This document shows positions 1 to 7,314 of a stretch of DNA of 9,269 nt, one piece after another. Position 1 is the first letter of the stretch. Each line of letters starts with the position of its first letter. Both the position numbers and the translations under genes were made by a program. Below the pieces are notes generated by a model. It saw only the letters and a list, made by a program, of their open reading frames with translations. It was not told the DNA's origin and ran no database searches. Source of the DNA: an uncultured Lachnospiraceae bacterium (GTDB taxonomy: Bacteria > Bacillota > Clostridia > Lachnospirales > Lachnospiraceae); assembly GCA_934292725.1 (NCBI GenBank), contig CAKQXY010000078.1:1-9269 (forward strand), given 5' to 3'.

Positions 1-46
1 CGCCTCCATGCAGGAGAACTGGGATTTTTGGAAATAAAACAGACAT
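1..46 (-). CDS. 5' end of a truncated gene, possibly GH42-type beta-galactosidase
   Basis: Only the first 15 codons and one extra base are inside the window, reading MSVLFPKIPVLLHGG. An ATG at 46 is preceded by a purine-rich AAAGGAAA (53-60) at suitable spacing, so this looks like a genuine translation start. The gene begins 38 bp after the cardiolipin synthase stop with no terminator between, so it may be the last member of the same operon. The N-terminal pattern K-I-P-x-L-L-H-G-G resembles the start of clostridial GH42 beta-galactosidases, where a D-Y-N-P-x-Q-W motif follows; that continuation is outside the window. The start is well supported; the product is a guess from 15 residues. Confidence 0.45.
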   Translation of the reverse strand, partial: MSVLFPKIPVLLHGG

Positions 47-84
47 ATTCTTTTTCCTTTCGTGGATTTATTTATATAGTGTTA

Positions 85-1623
85 TTACATAAGAGGTGAG
101 AATAACCTTAATATCAGCTGTGATAAGCGAAGGCGTCTTGTCCTTTCAGATGGCTCCTTTGACATATCCTTGCAGATTGGAAACAGTGCATCAAAATCTT
201 CCTTGACATGAGAAACTGCTTCATACCCACAAAAAAGTGCCGCATTTTCAAAATGAAGATACAAACTTCTAAAGTCAAGATTGATCGTTCCCACTACAAC
301 AATCTCTCCATCACAGATACATTGCTTTTCATGCATGAAACCCGGCGTATATTCATAAATCTTAACACCATGCTTTAAGAGCTGCGGATAATACGATTTT
401 GTTACCTGAAAAATTGTTTTCTTATCAGGAATGCCTGGCGTAATAATTCGCACATCAACACCGCGCTTTGCTGCTCCAGTGAGTTCTCTTGTCATCTCAT
501 CGCTTAGAATCAAATATGGTGTCGTAAAATAAATATATTTTTTTGCATGACGCAGCAGATTCATATAAACATTTTCACCTGCTGGTTCTTTATCCAGCGG
601 ACTATCACCGTAAAGCGCAAAAAAGCCTTGTTCCTTTGCCTTATATGGATATACCGGAAGATACTTTTCAATATCGACATCCTGTTCTTTAAGTGCATTC
701 CACATTTCCAGAAACAGAATAGTTGCAGTTTGCACGGCATCTCCCTCAAAACGTATTCCGCTGTCCTTCCACTGTCCATATGGATGCGTGATATTAAAAT
801 ATTCATCTGCTAAATTATAGCCGCCCGTGTAAGCAACCTTTCCATCAATAACGGTAATCTTTCTGTGATCACGATTATTCATGAAAATATTAAGCACCGG
901 CATAATCGGATTAAACACACGGCACTGAATCCCCATACTTTCCATGTATTTGATAAAACGCGGATTTAAAAATCCTATACAGCCGGCATCATCATACAAA
1001 ATACGAATTTCTACGCCTTCTCTTGCCTTTGCCATCAAAACCTTGCGCAATGCCTGAAAAGACTCTGCCATCTCAATCGCATGGTACTCCAAAAAGATAA
1101 ACTGCTTTGCCTTCATCATATCTTCCAGCTGAGCTGCCATTGCATCACAGGTATCTCCATAATACTTCACATCTGTATTTTTGTAAACAGGACTTGATGC
1201 GCATTTCCACAAATATTTAAAGTCATTTGCAAGCCGCTCATCCTTTTTTGAAAGTTCCTCAATAATCTGTTCGTCCTGATTAAGATATGCAAACAATTGC
1301 TGATCAATTTTGCGATAGCGTGTTCGCACTTTTTTTGTTGCCCCTGATCGTCCAAACAAAAAGAACACACATATTCCAATGATCGGCGCCACTGTAATCA
1401 ATATAATCCATGGCAATTTAAATGCAGCATTGGTATCCATACTATATACAGCTAACACAAGCACAAGCTCAATAGCTACTGTTAATAATGTGATAATTTG
1501 TGAATACTGGTTTAAACGCATTACCAGCACCACTACCCAGATAATCTGGATCAATACACCAATTCCTGCTATAACTAGTCTTCTGACACTGTTTTTCATC
1601 GAAGACTTATTTTCTTCTATCAT
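85..1623 (-). CDS. cls: Cardiolipin synthase (phospholipase D superfamily)
   Basis: 512 aa, close to the usual length for bacterial Cls. The enzyme family condenses two phosphatidylglycerols into cardiolipin and glycerol at the cytoplasmic membrane. The N-terminus has three hydrophobic segments (about residues 13-35, 43-61 and 70-91). Two phospholipase D HxKxxxxD motifs follow: HRKITVID (H253, K255, D260), leading into a G-G-Y-N-L-A-D-E-Y block, and HEKQCICD (H431, K433, D438), followed by GTINLDFRS. Both catalytic motifs are intact. The ATG at 1623 has a strong GGGAGG Shine-Dalgarno just upstream. The gene lies 72 bp after the histidine kinase stop and 38 bp before the next gene, all on one strand, suggesting co-transcription with the two-component system. 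A role in membrane-stress adaptation is inferred from that context. Substrate specificity within the PLD family is not proven, but the architecture is typical of Cls. Confidence 0.93.
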   Translation of the reverse strand: MIEENKSSMKNSVRRLVIAGIGVLIQIIWVVVLVMRLNQYSQIITLLTVAIELVLVLAVYSMDTNAAFKLPWIILITVAPIIGICVFFLFGRSGATKKVRTRYRKIDQQLFAYLNQDEQIIEELSKKDERLANDFKYLWKCASSPVYKNTDVKYYGDTCDAMAAQLEDMMKAKQFIFLEYHAIEMAESFQALRKVLMAKAREGVEIRILYDDAGCIGFLNPRFIKYMESMGIQCRVFNPIMPVLNIFMNNRDHRKITVIDGKVAYTGGYNLADEYFNITHPYGQWKDSGIRFEGDAVQTATILFLEMWNALKEQDVDIEKYLPVYPYKAKEQGFFALYGDSPLDKEPAGENVYMNLLRHAKKYIYFTTPYLILSDEMTRELTGAAKRGVDVRIITPGIPDKKTIFQVTKSYYPQLLKHGVKIYEYTPGFMHEKQCICDGEIVVVGTINLDFRSLYLHFENAALFCGYEAVSHVKEDFDALFPICKDMSKEPSERTRRLRLSQLILRLFSPLM

Positions 1624-1695
1624 ATATCCTCCCTTTTTCGTATTGTCGTTTCTATTTTTTATTCTTACTTTTTATCTTTCGCTCTAATGTGTTCA

Positions 1696-3297
1696 TTACT
1701 CATCTGATACTTTCAGGCAAAACCAAAACGTACTTCCTTGTCCTAGTGTACTGTCAACACCGTACTGTGCATTGTGAAGTTCTAAAATCTTTCGCACAAT
1801 TGCAAGGCCAAGTCCACTTCCATTAAAGCTTCGCCGGTGCTCCTTATCTACCTTATAATAGCGTTCCCAGACAAGCGGCAAATTTTCCTTTGCAATACCT
1901 GGTCCAAAATCCTGCACCGATACCTTCACAGTATCACCGATACATTCCTGACGCACGATAACGTGTCTTGAATCTCCCGAATAATTTAACGCATTATTGA
2001 TCAAATTGTAAACAACCTGATATATCTTAAACTCATCAGCATCTACAAAAACTTCTTCATCATGATCACAAATTAACTCAATCGTAAATTCGTTTGCTGA
2101 CGCCATTCTGCCAATGCGCTGCACTGCTGCCTGCAAATTTTTTGTCAGATTAAAATGTGCCTTGTTTAGCTGCGTTACGCCGGCCTGAAGCTTGCTTATA
2201 TCAAGAAGATCATTAACCATACCTGTCAGATGACCTGCCTCATCAATGATGACCTGTACATTTTCTGGTGTATTCTCACCTGGGATATCACGCATCATCT
2301 CAGCATATGCCTGAATCATTGTAAGCGGTGTACGAAGATCATGTGACACATTTGCAATAAGCTCATGCTGAAGCTGCTCAGTCTTTTTAAGCTGCCTTGC
2401 CGTGTAATTCAATGTGTTCCCCAGTTCACTTATCTCAAGGCTGCTCTGATCATGAAATTCAACATCATAGTTGCCCTTTGCCAGTTCCTTTGCACTCTCA
2501 TTCATTTGGCTTAGTGGCTTTGAGATGAGGCGTGAAATCACCATAGCCAGCACAAGTGCCAAAATAATCATAATAATAGAGACAAAGATCAGTTCCTGAC
2601 GAATCATCTGCACGGTGGCACTTACTGGTGTGAGGCGTGCACTTACAATTGTAAGATATGGTGTACTGCTGATTGTCAAAATTCTTACGCTCAACATGCT
2701 TTCCTGTGCAGTTCCACTCGGTGGTGTATGATCTGAACCGACTCCATTTCCAGTATTCTCATTTTTAGGAGATTGACCCGCCTCGTTTCCGTCACCGGTT
2801 GGCTTTTCGGGCGGCAAAACAGCCTCATTCTCCTCATCGGTTGGCTTTTCAGGCGGCTCCACATTTCCTTCAAACAAATCAAATGGATCTCTCTGAATGT
2901 CTCCTGCGATTTCTTCTGTAAAACTTCCGCCATTTTTTTCTGCTCGTTTGTAAAAGTCCTGATAAAACTGTTTTGGAAGTGTATTCTCATACATGCGAAG
3001 CGAACTGTAAAGAAGCGTTCCATCCTCCCCAGAAACCTGTATGTCAATATCGTATTCCGCGGTAATTTGGTCAAGCTGCTGTTCTATCGTACTGAGATTT
3101 CCCAGCTGCTTCTCCAAAACCTGCACTACTTTGTCATTCGCATTATTCAGTGTATTCTTTTTTGCTGCCTTATAGATATCATCCAGATAAACTGTCTGCA
3201 GTAAAAACAGCAAAAGCAGGAGAATTGCCAAAAAGACAAGAAGTCCGGCAAATATCCCCCACTTAATACTCAAATGTTTTCTTTTAAATATGATCAT
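1696..3297 (-). CDS. Membrane sensor histidine kinase (HAMP-HisKA-HATPase_c)
   Basis: 533 aa with the standard order of a class I sensor kinase. TM1 is about residues 14-36, followed by an external region of about 200 aa (37-235), TM2 (236-255), HAMP (256-308) and the dimerisation/phosphoacceptor helix with H-box SHDLRTPLT (phosphoacceptor H319). The catalytic domain has an N-box around NLINNALNYS (431-440), G1 DFGPGI (463-468) and G2 GSGLGLAI (493-500). All motifs needed for autophosphorylation are present. The external region carries a low-complexity Pro/Glu/Asn stretch (about 147-196) containing a 14-residue tandem duplication. Its ligand is not recognisable. The ATG at 3297 lies inside the last codons of the upstream response regulator (14-bp overlap), so translation is probably coupled and the two are almost certainly cognate partners. 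A purine-rich AGGGGAGTGGGG precedes the start. Cardiolipin synthase follows downstream. Confidence 0.94.
   Translation of the reverse strand: MIIFKRKHLSIKWGIFAGLLVFLAILLLLLFLLQTVYLDDIYKAAKKNTLNNANDKVVQVLEKQLGNLSTIEQQLDQITAEYDIDIQVSGEDGTLLYSSLRMYENTLPKQFYQDFYKRAEKNGGSFTEEIAGDIQRDPFDLFEGNVEPPEKPTDEENEAVLPPEKPTGDGNEAGQSPKNENTGNGVGSDHTPPSGTAQESMLSVRILTISSTPYLTIVSARLTPVSATVQMIRQELIFVSIIMIILALVLAMVISRLISKPLSQMNESAKELAKGNYDVEFHDQSSLEISELGNTLNYTARQLKKTEQLQHELIANVSHDLRTPLTMIQAYAEMMRDIPGENTPENVQVIIDEAGHLTGMVNDLLDISKLQAGVTQLNKAHFNLTKNLQAAVQRIGRMASANEFTIELICDHDEEVFVDADEFKIYQVVYNLINNALNYSGDSRHVIVRQECIGDTVKVSVQDFGPGIAKENLPLVWERYYKVDKEHRRSFNGSGLGLAIVRKILELHNAQYGVDSTLGQGSTFWFCLKVSDE
2773..2856 (-). repeat. 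Two-copy 42-bp tandem repeat in the kinase sensor region
   Basis: Two adjacent 42-bp units (2815-2856 and 2773-2814) encode PPEKPTDEENEAVL and PPEKPTGDGNEAGQ (kinase residues 148-161 and 162-175). The unit is an exact multiple of three, so a copy-number change would keep the reading frame. The copies differ at several positions, so the duplication is not fresh. It falls in the flexible extracellular part of the sensor, near its membrane-proximal half. Confidence 0.75.
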
Positions 3298-4039
3298 CGA
3301 AACGATACCCCACTCCCCTTAACGTTACGATACAACTTCTATATTCCTCAAGACTGCTTCTAAGACGTTTAATATGTGTATCCAACGTGCGGTCATCTCC
3401 GTAATAATCGTATCCCCATACATTTGTAATCAATTGATCACGGCTAAGTGCAATATTTCTGTTTTCAACCAAATAGAACAATAAATCATATTCCTTTGGT
3501 GTCAAATCCAGCCTGTGATCTTTTATCATCACGCTTCTTCCGGTAAAGTCCACCACCAAATCGCCATGACGGTACACCTTGCGATCTGTAAGAGAATCTT
3601 CAATATCTTGGCTTTTCTCACTCTGCCCTGCTTGCGCTGAACTTTGCAATGCAGATTTTGTATACGCAGTACCTGATACGCTGTTTCGCTGCACGACAAC
3701 GCGCACGCGGCACATAAGTTCTTTTGGCGAAAATGGTTTTACTACATAATCATCAACACCCAGCTCAAAGCCTTTGATGCGGTCATACTCCTCGCCTCTG
3801 GCTGACAGCATAATAACCGGAATCTTTTTATAACGGCGCACCTGCTTACACACTGCAAAACCATCCATTCCCGGCATCATAACATCAAGTATTATCACAT
3901 CAAAATCTTCTAGTGCACAAATGGAAACTGCCTCAATTCCATCCTTTGCCTCTGTAACCTGATGGCCTTCCATCTCGGCGTATTTTCGAATGATTAAACG
4001 AATTTTTTCTTCATCGTCTACCACAAGAAGCCTCGCCAT
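3284..4039 (-). CDS. OmpR/PhoB-family response regulator
   Basis: 251 aa. The receiver domain spans about residues 1-117, with the acidic pair D8/D9, phosphoacceptor D52 in ILDVMMPGMDG, the switch residue S79 in MLSA and K101 in VVKPF. A linker of unusual length (about 121-155, rich in Ser/Gln/Ala) leads to a C-terminal winged helix (about 158-248) with the LTPKEYDLLFYL helix, WGYDYYGDDRTLDTHI and the RGVGYRF hairpin. It should bind promoter DNA when phosphorylated by the kinase whose start it overlaps. The ATG at 4039 has a strong AGGGAGG ribosome site (4043-4051). Its upstream region runs directly into the 170-bp structured repeat, so the operon promoter must lie in or just beside that element; a TATATA at 4061-4066 (minus strand) is a possible -10 but no good -35 is visible. 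The DNA target is unknown; its own operon, including cardiolipin synthase, is a natural candidate. Confidence 0.95.
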   Translation of the reverse strand: MARLLVVDDEEKIRLIIRKYAEMEGHQVTEAKDGIEAVSICALEDFDVIILDVMMPGMDGFAVCKQVRRYKKIPVIMLSARGEEYDRIKGFELGVDDYVVKPFSPKELMCRVRVVVQRNSVSGTAYTKSALQSSAQAGQSEKSQDIEDSLTDRKVYRHGDLVVDFTGRSVMIKDHRLDLTPKEYDLLFYLVENRNIALSRDQLITNVWGYDYYGDDRTLDTHIKRLRSSLEEYRSCIVTLRGVGYRFDDHI

Positions 4040-4071
4040 ATTAAACCTCCCTGAGTGATCTATATAATGAA

Positions 4072-4241
4072 ATGATACCTACGAATTGCTCCGCTGCTTC
4101 GCAGCTCTCGCAATTCTAAAAACATTCGGATTCGCTGATTTTCGATGAAAATCGCTGCATCCTCATGTTTTGTCGGGTCTCAAGATCGCAAGCTTTTCAT
4201 GCAAGCATGATCAGCTTGTGACTTTTCGACCCTAGTATCAT
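4072..4241. repeat. 170-bp hairpin-rich intergenic element with terminal inverted repeats (MITE/REP-like)
   Basis: The element is bounded by ATGATACCTA on the left (4072-4081) and TAGTATCAT on the right (4233-4241), which are inverted repeats with one extra C. It contains three nested stem-loops. The first pairs GAATTGC (4083-4089) with GCAATTC (4110-4116) and encloses GCTGC-TTC-GCAGC. The second pairs GATTTTC (4137-4143) with GAAAATC (4147-4153), flanked by GGAT/ATCC. The third pairs GGGTC (4175-4179) with GACCC (4228-4232) and encloses CAAGCT/AGCTTG and CATGC-AA-GCATG. It has no meaningful open reading frame, ends one base short of the thrC stop codon and stops about 30 bp before the response regulator start. 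This architecture fits a non-autonomous mobile or dispersed intergenic repeat. As RNA it may also act as the 3' structure of thrC. Copy number elsewhere cannot be seen from this window. Confidence 0.7.
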
Positions 4242-4242
4242 A

Positions 4243-5730
4243 TTACAGTCCAAGAAACTCAAGCACGGTCTGCTTCATCTCATCTCTGTCTACAACAGTA
4301 TTATGAAGAATGGCTGCGCTGCGGATTTCCTCTACTGCTGCCGGAATCTTTACACCAGAAATGCGGCAAAGCTCATCAATCAAAGCAAAATCCTCACCGT
4401 TTTCATACTTGCTGTCAATTGCAGACATAACGCTTCTGGCAAACTTATATGGGCTTGCGGTGGAAGCGATCAATGTCTTTGTGGTATCGCCTGTCTCAGC
4501 CTTATACTTTTCATATACGGCAGAGGCTACTGCAGTATGAGTATCCATCACATAACCGTCGCTCTCGTATACGCTCTTAATCTGGGCTGCTGTTTCTGCC
4601 TCATCTGCGTAATTTCCGTAGAAATCGCCAAGTCTCTCTGCCATTTCCTCTGTGATGGTATATTTTCCATCCTTAGACAATGATGCCATAAGCTCAGCGT
4701 TTACAGCTGAGTCATCACCTGCGATACGATAAATCAATCTCTCTAAGTTGCTGGAAATTAAAATATCCATAGATGGAGATGTTGTTAAAATAAACTCTCT
4801 GTTTCTGTCATAGCTGCCGCTTCTAAAGAAGTCAAATAAAACCTTGTTGTCGTTTGATGCGCAGATCAATTTTCCAATCGGAACACCCATGTTCTTTGCA
4901 TAGTAAGCAGCAAGGATATTTCCAAAGTTTCCAGTCGGAACAACTACATTTAACAGCTCGCCATCCTTTAACTCACCGTCACGAAGAAGGTTTGCATAAG
5001 CATATGCGTAATAAGCAACCTGTGGAACAAGACGGCCAATGTTAATGGAATTTGCGGATGAGAACTGAAAGCCGCCTTCTGCAAGCTCTTTTTCGAGTTC
5101 CTTATCACCAAACAGTGCCTTTACACGGCTCTGTGCATCATCAAAGTTTCCATGAATGCCGACTACCTTTACATTCTTTCCCTTCTGTGTTACCATCTGC
5201 TTTTCCTGAACAGCGCTGACACCGCCCTTTGGATAGAATACAACAATTCTTGTTCCTGGTACATCAGCAAATCCTGCCATAGCTGCCTTTCCAGTATCAC
5301 CGGAAGTTGCAGTCAAAATAACAATTTCTTTATCACAATTATTCTTCTTTGCTGCCGTTACCATTAAATGAGGAAGGATTGAAAGCGCCATATCCTTAAA
5401 TGCGATTGTCGGGCCGTGGAACAGCTCAAGATAATATGCGCCTGCCTTCTTTACAGTCGGTGCAATTGCCGGTGTATCAAAGCGATCATTATAGGCATTT
5501 TTGATACAAGTCTTTAATTCCTCTTCTGTATAATCTGTCAAAAACTGCTTCATAACTTCGTAAGCCACTTCCTTGTAATCCATGGCTGAAAGTTCTTCCA
5601 TTGTCTTATCGAGCTTTGGAAGTGCGTCCGGAACGAACAATCCACCGTCCTTTGCCAATCCCTGCAGAATTGCCTGTGATGCTGTATATGCCTGCTTGTC
5701 TCCTCTGGTGCTATAGTATAATACTCCCAT
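4243..5730 (-). CDS. thrC: Threonine synthase
   Basis: 495 aa from the preferred start; family members of this type are about 460-510 aa. It catalyses PLP-dependent conversion of O-phospho-L-homoserine to L-threonine, the last step of the pathway, in the cytoplasm. The N-terminus (YYSTRGD) is typical of the family. The PLP-binding lysine is K112 in FHGPTIAFKD, and TATSGDTGKAAM (140-151) is the phosphate-binding loop. A GTG four codons upstream (5742) keeps the frame open, but those codons (AGG AGA AGG) form the ribosome-binding site AGGAGAAGG at 5731-5739, so the ATG at 5730 is chosen. The gene appears monocistronic: it has its own near-consensus promoter and leader, is divergent from the carboxypeptidase gene, and is followed by the structured repeat. 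No truncation or missing motif was seen. Confidence 0.96.
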   Translation of the reverse strand: MGVLYYSTRGDKQAYTASQAILQGLAKDGGLFVPDALPKLDKTMEELSAMDYKEVAYEVMKQFLTDYTEEELKTCIKNAYNDRFDTPAIAPTVKKAGAYYLELFHGPTIAFKDMALSILPHLMVTAAKKNNCDKEIVILTATSGDTGKAAMAGFADVPGTRIVVFYPKGGVSAVQEKQMVTQKGKNVKVVGIHGNFDDAQSRVKALFGDKELEKELAEGGFQFSSANSINIGRLVPQVAYYAYAYANLLRDGELKDGELLNVVVPTGNFGNILAAYYAKNMGVPIGKLICASNDNKVLFDFFRSGSYDRNREFILTTSPSMDILISSNLERLIYRIAGDDSAVNAELMASLSKDGKYTITEEMAERLGDFYGNYADEAETAAQIKSVYESDGYVMDTHTAVASAVYEKYKAETGDTTKTLIASTASPYKFARSVMSAIDSKYENGEDFALIDELCRISGVKIPAAVEEIRSAAILHNTVVDRDEMKQTVLEFLGL

Positions 5731-5747
5731 CCTTCTCCTCACATTCT

Positions 5748-5793
5748 GCTGCAGAAGCAGCCTTTTTTGCTATGTTAGACGGCTAACCGCCGT
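5748..5793 (-). promoter_or_regulatory. thrC 5' leader with two short stem-loops
   Basis: Between the predicted thrC transcription start (about 5795) and the ribosome site lie two small perfect hairpins: ACGGC/GCCGT with a 5-nt loop (5779-5793) and GCTGC/GCAGC with a 4-nt loop (5748-5761). The second is followed on the plus strand by CTTTTTT, giving it the look of a short intrinsic terminator facing away from thrC. The leader is too short for a T-box and shows no T-box sequence or Thr-rich leader peptide. Regulation by these hairpins is only a possibility. Confidence 0.35.
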
Positions 5794-5801
5794 TGCTCAC
5801 A

Positions 5802-5830
5802 AGTATATCAGACTTTCTTTACCGCGTCAA
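5802..5830 (-). promoter_or_regulatory. thrC promoter, TTGACG-17-TATACT
   Basis: On the minus strand a -35 TTGACG (5825-5830) and a -10 TATACT (5802-5807) are separated by exactly 17 bp, each matching the sigma-70/SigA consensus at five of six positions. The start point would be near 5795, giving a leader of about 65 nt before the thrC ATG. Confidence 0.8.
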
Positions 5831-5903
5831 CACTCTACTATACAACAAAAATAGGACTTTCAAAACTCTTTTTTAAGATTTCTATAAGGTTTTGGCTCTC
5901 CCC

Positions 5904-5932
5904 TTTTTTTCCCTGTTTCTGTCTGCTATACT
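5904..5932 (+). promoter_or_regulatory. Extended -10 promoter for the carboxypeptidase gene
   Basis: TGCTATACT at 5924-5932 is an extended -10 (TGnTATACT). The hexamer 17 bp upstream is a T run (5904-5909) with only a weak -35 match, as is common with extended -10 promoters. The start point would be near 5939, leaving a leader of about 30 nt that includes AAAGGA (5955-5960). It is divergent from the thrC promoter, with about 70 bp between the two -35 regions. Confidence 0.6.
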
Positions 5933-5970
5933 AGTCACATCTTACACTTTTCAGAAAGGAACAATATCCT

Positions 5971-6864
5971 ATGACTACTGCAACTATATCGAAAAAAAAG
6001 ACGCGCCGTACCAGACGCATCCTTTTCATTCTGCTGCCGATTCTCCTTATTCTGGTTCTCGGCTTCAGTATTCTTTTCTTTTTCAGTCACCAAAATCTTC
6101 TCTTCCGTCTCCAAAATGATCTCGCTGCCACGTTTCATAAACGCAGTCTCCCACAGACTGTTTCCGTCTCATCATACACCGTCCAGCTTGATGATCTTCT
6201 TTCTGATCCGAACTGCATAAAGAATCAGGCGCTGATGCTGATCAATGACGAGTATCCTCTTTCTGATTCTTTTCAGCCGGAAATCTCTTACTATAAAGAT
6301 ACGGATGTACAGATGAATTCCTGCATTCAGGACGCTTACGCAGCCATGTCTGCCGCTGTACGTGAGCAGTTTGACGTACCGCTTTATGTGCGGGAAGCAT
6401 ACCGTACCGCCAAAGAACAAGAAGAGAAAACAAAGGAAAACAGCGCGGTTGCCGCTGAAATCGGCGCAAGCGAGCATCAGGCAGGTCTTGCACTCGATCT
6501 TTATGTTCCGCAGTTCGGCGGATGGGCCTTTACAAAATCGGCAGCCGGACGTTTTGTTGATACCAACTGCCGAGATTATGGTTTTATCGTCCGCTATCCG
6601 TCCTACGGAGAAAAGCAAACTGGCATCCCTTACGAACCGTGGCATCTGCGCTATGTCGGCCTTCCCCATTCCCAGATCATCATGGACGAATATCTGACTC
6701 TCGAAGAGTATATTGACTTGTTGGAACCAGGTTCCTTTTATCAGTATGGTTCTTATCTAATTTCTCACCAGAACGGCCCAGCCATCGACGCGCCATCCGG
6801 TTGGAAACATGTAACAGTATCCGAAGATAACCTCGGCGGCTACCTATTTACGTGGGAGCTTTAA
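5971..6864 (+). CDS. VanY-type D-alanyl-D-alanine carboxypeptidase (peptidase M15B), membrane-anchored
   Basis: 297 aa. A Lys/Arg-rich N-terminus (KKKTRRTRR) precedes one hydrophobic segment (about 17-38), so the protein is probably anchored with its catalytic domain outside. The M15B zinc site is complete: SEHQAGLALD (167-176, ligands H169 and D176) and EPWH (222-225, ligand H225), continuing into LRYVG. REAYRTAKEQ (141-150) matches the conserved Arg-Ser/Thr block ahead of the zinc site. The family trims the terminal D-Ala from peptidoglycan peptides. No VanX, VanH or ligase gene is nearby, so this is more likely housekeeping wall trimming than glycopeptide resistance. The ATG at 5971 has AAAGGA ten bases upstream. 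The gene stands alone, divergent from thrC, and ends before a stem-loop shared with the convergent higBA operon. Confidence 0.92.
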   Translation: MTTATISKKKTRRTRRILFILLPILLILVLGFSILFFFSHQNLLFRLQNDLAATFHKRSLPQTVSVSSYTVQLDDLLSDPNCIKNQALMLINDEYPLSDSFQPEISYYKDTDVQMNSCIQDAYAAMSAAVREQFDVPLYVREAYRTAKEQEEKTKENSAVAAEIGASEHQAGLALDLYVPQFGGWAFTKSAAGRFVDTNCRDYGFIVRYPSYGEKQTGIPYEPWHLRYVGLPHSQIIMDEYLTLEEYIDLLEPGSFYQYGSYLISHQNGPAIDAPSGWKHVTVSEDNLGGYLFTWEL

Positions 6865-6881
6865 CATCACTGTAAAAATAG

Positions 6882-6904
6882 GCTACTCTTCTTACAAGAG
6901 TAGC
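6882..6904. terminator. Perfect 9-bp stem-loop between convergent genes, probable bidirectional terminator
   Basis: GCTACTCTT (6882-6890) pairs perfectly with AAGAGTAGC (6896-6904) around a 5-nt loop. It lies 17 bp after the carboxypeptidase stop and about 75 bp after the convergent higA stop. Read on the minus strand, the stem is followed by CTATTTTTAC, a better U-tract than on the plus strand (AATTAAG). It could therefore serve higBA at least as well as the carboxypeptidase gene. Confidence 0.7.
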
Positions 6905-6978
6905 AATTAAGCCAACGTACCCACTGCTTTTCTAATACGATAATCCGATTCCATTTTGCTTTTGTAAGGGCGCAGCTG

Positions 6979-7272
6979 TCATCCAACCTGACAAACCGGA
7001 ATTTTGGCAATTTCATTTGCCAACTGAATTTTTAAATTTCGTATATCAATATCATTTTGAATATCAAGAAAGTAGCGATCAGATACTCCAAAAAATTTTG
7101 CCAGTCGAAGCGAAGTATCTGCCGTAATTTTCCTTCGATCATGCAGGATATCCTGCACCCGAGACACAGGAACATTGATTGACTGCGCCAAACGGTACGC
7201 TGAAATACCCAACGGCTCCATAAACTCTTCTCTTAATATTTCACTTACTGTAGGAGTTGTAATATATTCCAT
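6979..7272 (-). CDS. higA: HigA-type antitoxin (XRE-family HTH)
   Basis: 97 aa, typical size for this antitoxin group. The N-terminus MEYITTPTVSEILREEFMEP is the usual lead-in to HigA/VapI-type addiction antidotes. The XRE helix-turn-helix follows at about residues 22-66, with SAYRLAQSI, VPVSRVQDILHDRRKIT and TSLRLAKFFGVSDRYFLD. HigA binds and neutralises the HigB toxin and represses the operon. The ATG at 7272 has a good AGGAAGG site seven bases upstream, in contrast to the toxin gene. It lies 42 bp after the higB stop, in toxin-first order, as is standard for higBA. The C-terminal 15 residues (about 83-97) look unlike a family core, and the frame stays open for 23 codons past the TGA, which I treat as chance. 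Confidence 0.92.
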   Translation of the reverse strand: MEYITTPTVSEILREEFMEPLGISAYRLAQSINVPVSRVQDILHDRRKITADTSLRLAKFFGVSDRYFLDIQNDIDIRNLKIQLANEIAKIPVCQVG

Positions 7273-7301
7273 AGATAAGCCTTCCTTTCCGATTTAATTT
7301 C

Positions 7302-7312
7302 AGTATATACAC
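7302..7312 (-). promoter_or_regulatory. Possible internal higA promoter/operator
   Basis: The 42-bp higB-higA gap holds TATACT (minus strand, 7302-7307) inside GTGTATATACT, overlapping the perfect 8-bp palindrome GTATATAC (7303-7310). It could be a -10 giving the antitoxin a separate transcript, but no good -35 is visible. The 8-mer GTGTATAT also occurs in the spacer of the higB promoter (plus strand 7624-7631), so both may be HigA-binding half-sites. Evidence is weak. Confidence 0.3.
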
Positions 7313-7314
7313 TT

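Noticed and set aside
1651..1696. A 14-codon frame (MNTLERKIKSKNKK) overlapping the kinase stop
   Set aside because: It is too short, has no good ribosome site and is Lys-rich as expected from A-rich intergenic sequence.
4040..4242. CRISPR array or tRNA gene in the repeat-rich gap
   Set aside because: There are no regularly spaced direct repeats and no cloverleaf with a T-loop; the order is inverted repeats only.
5731..5830. T-box or threonine attenuator leader for thrC
   Set aside because: The leader is only about 65 nt. It lacks the T-box sequence and has no Thr-rich leader peptide.
5971..6864. Vancomycin-resistance gene cluster
   Set aside because: The VanY-type motifs are clear, but no VanH, VanX, VanA/B-like ligase or VanRS-adjacent arrangement is present. 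The two-component genes lie about 2 kb away, beyond thrC and on the other strand.
6905..6981. Open frame continuing 23 codons past the higA TGA (QLRPYKSKMESDYRIRK...)
   Set aside because: A run of 23 open codons is expected often by chance. higA is already full length and no readthrough signal was seen.
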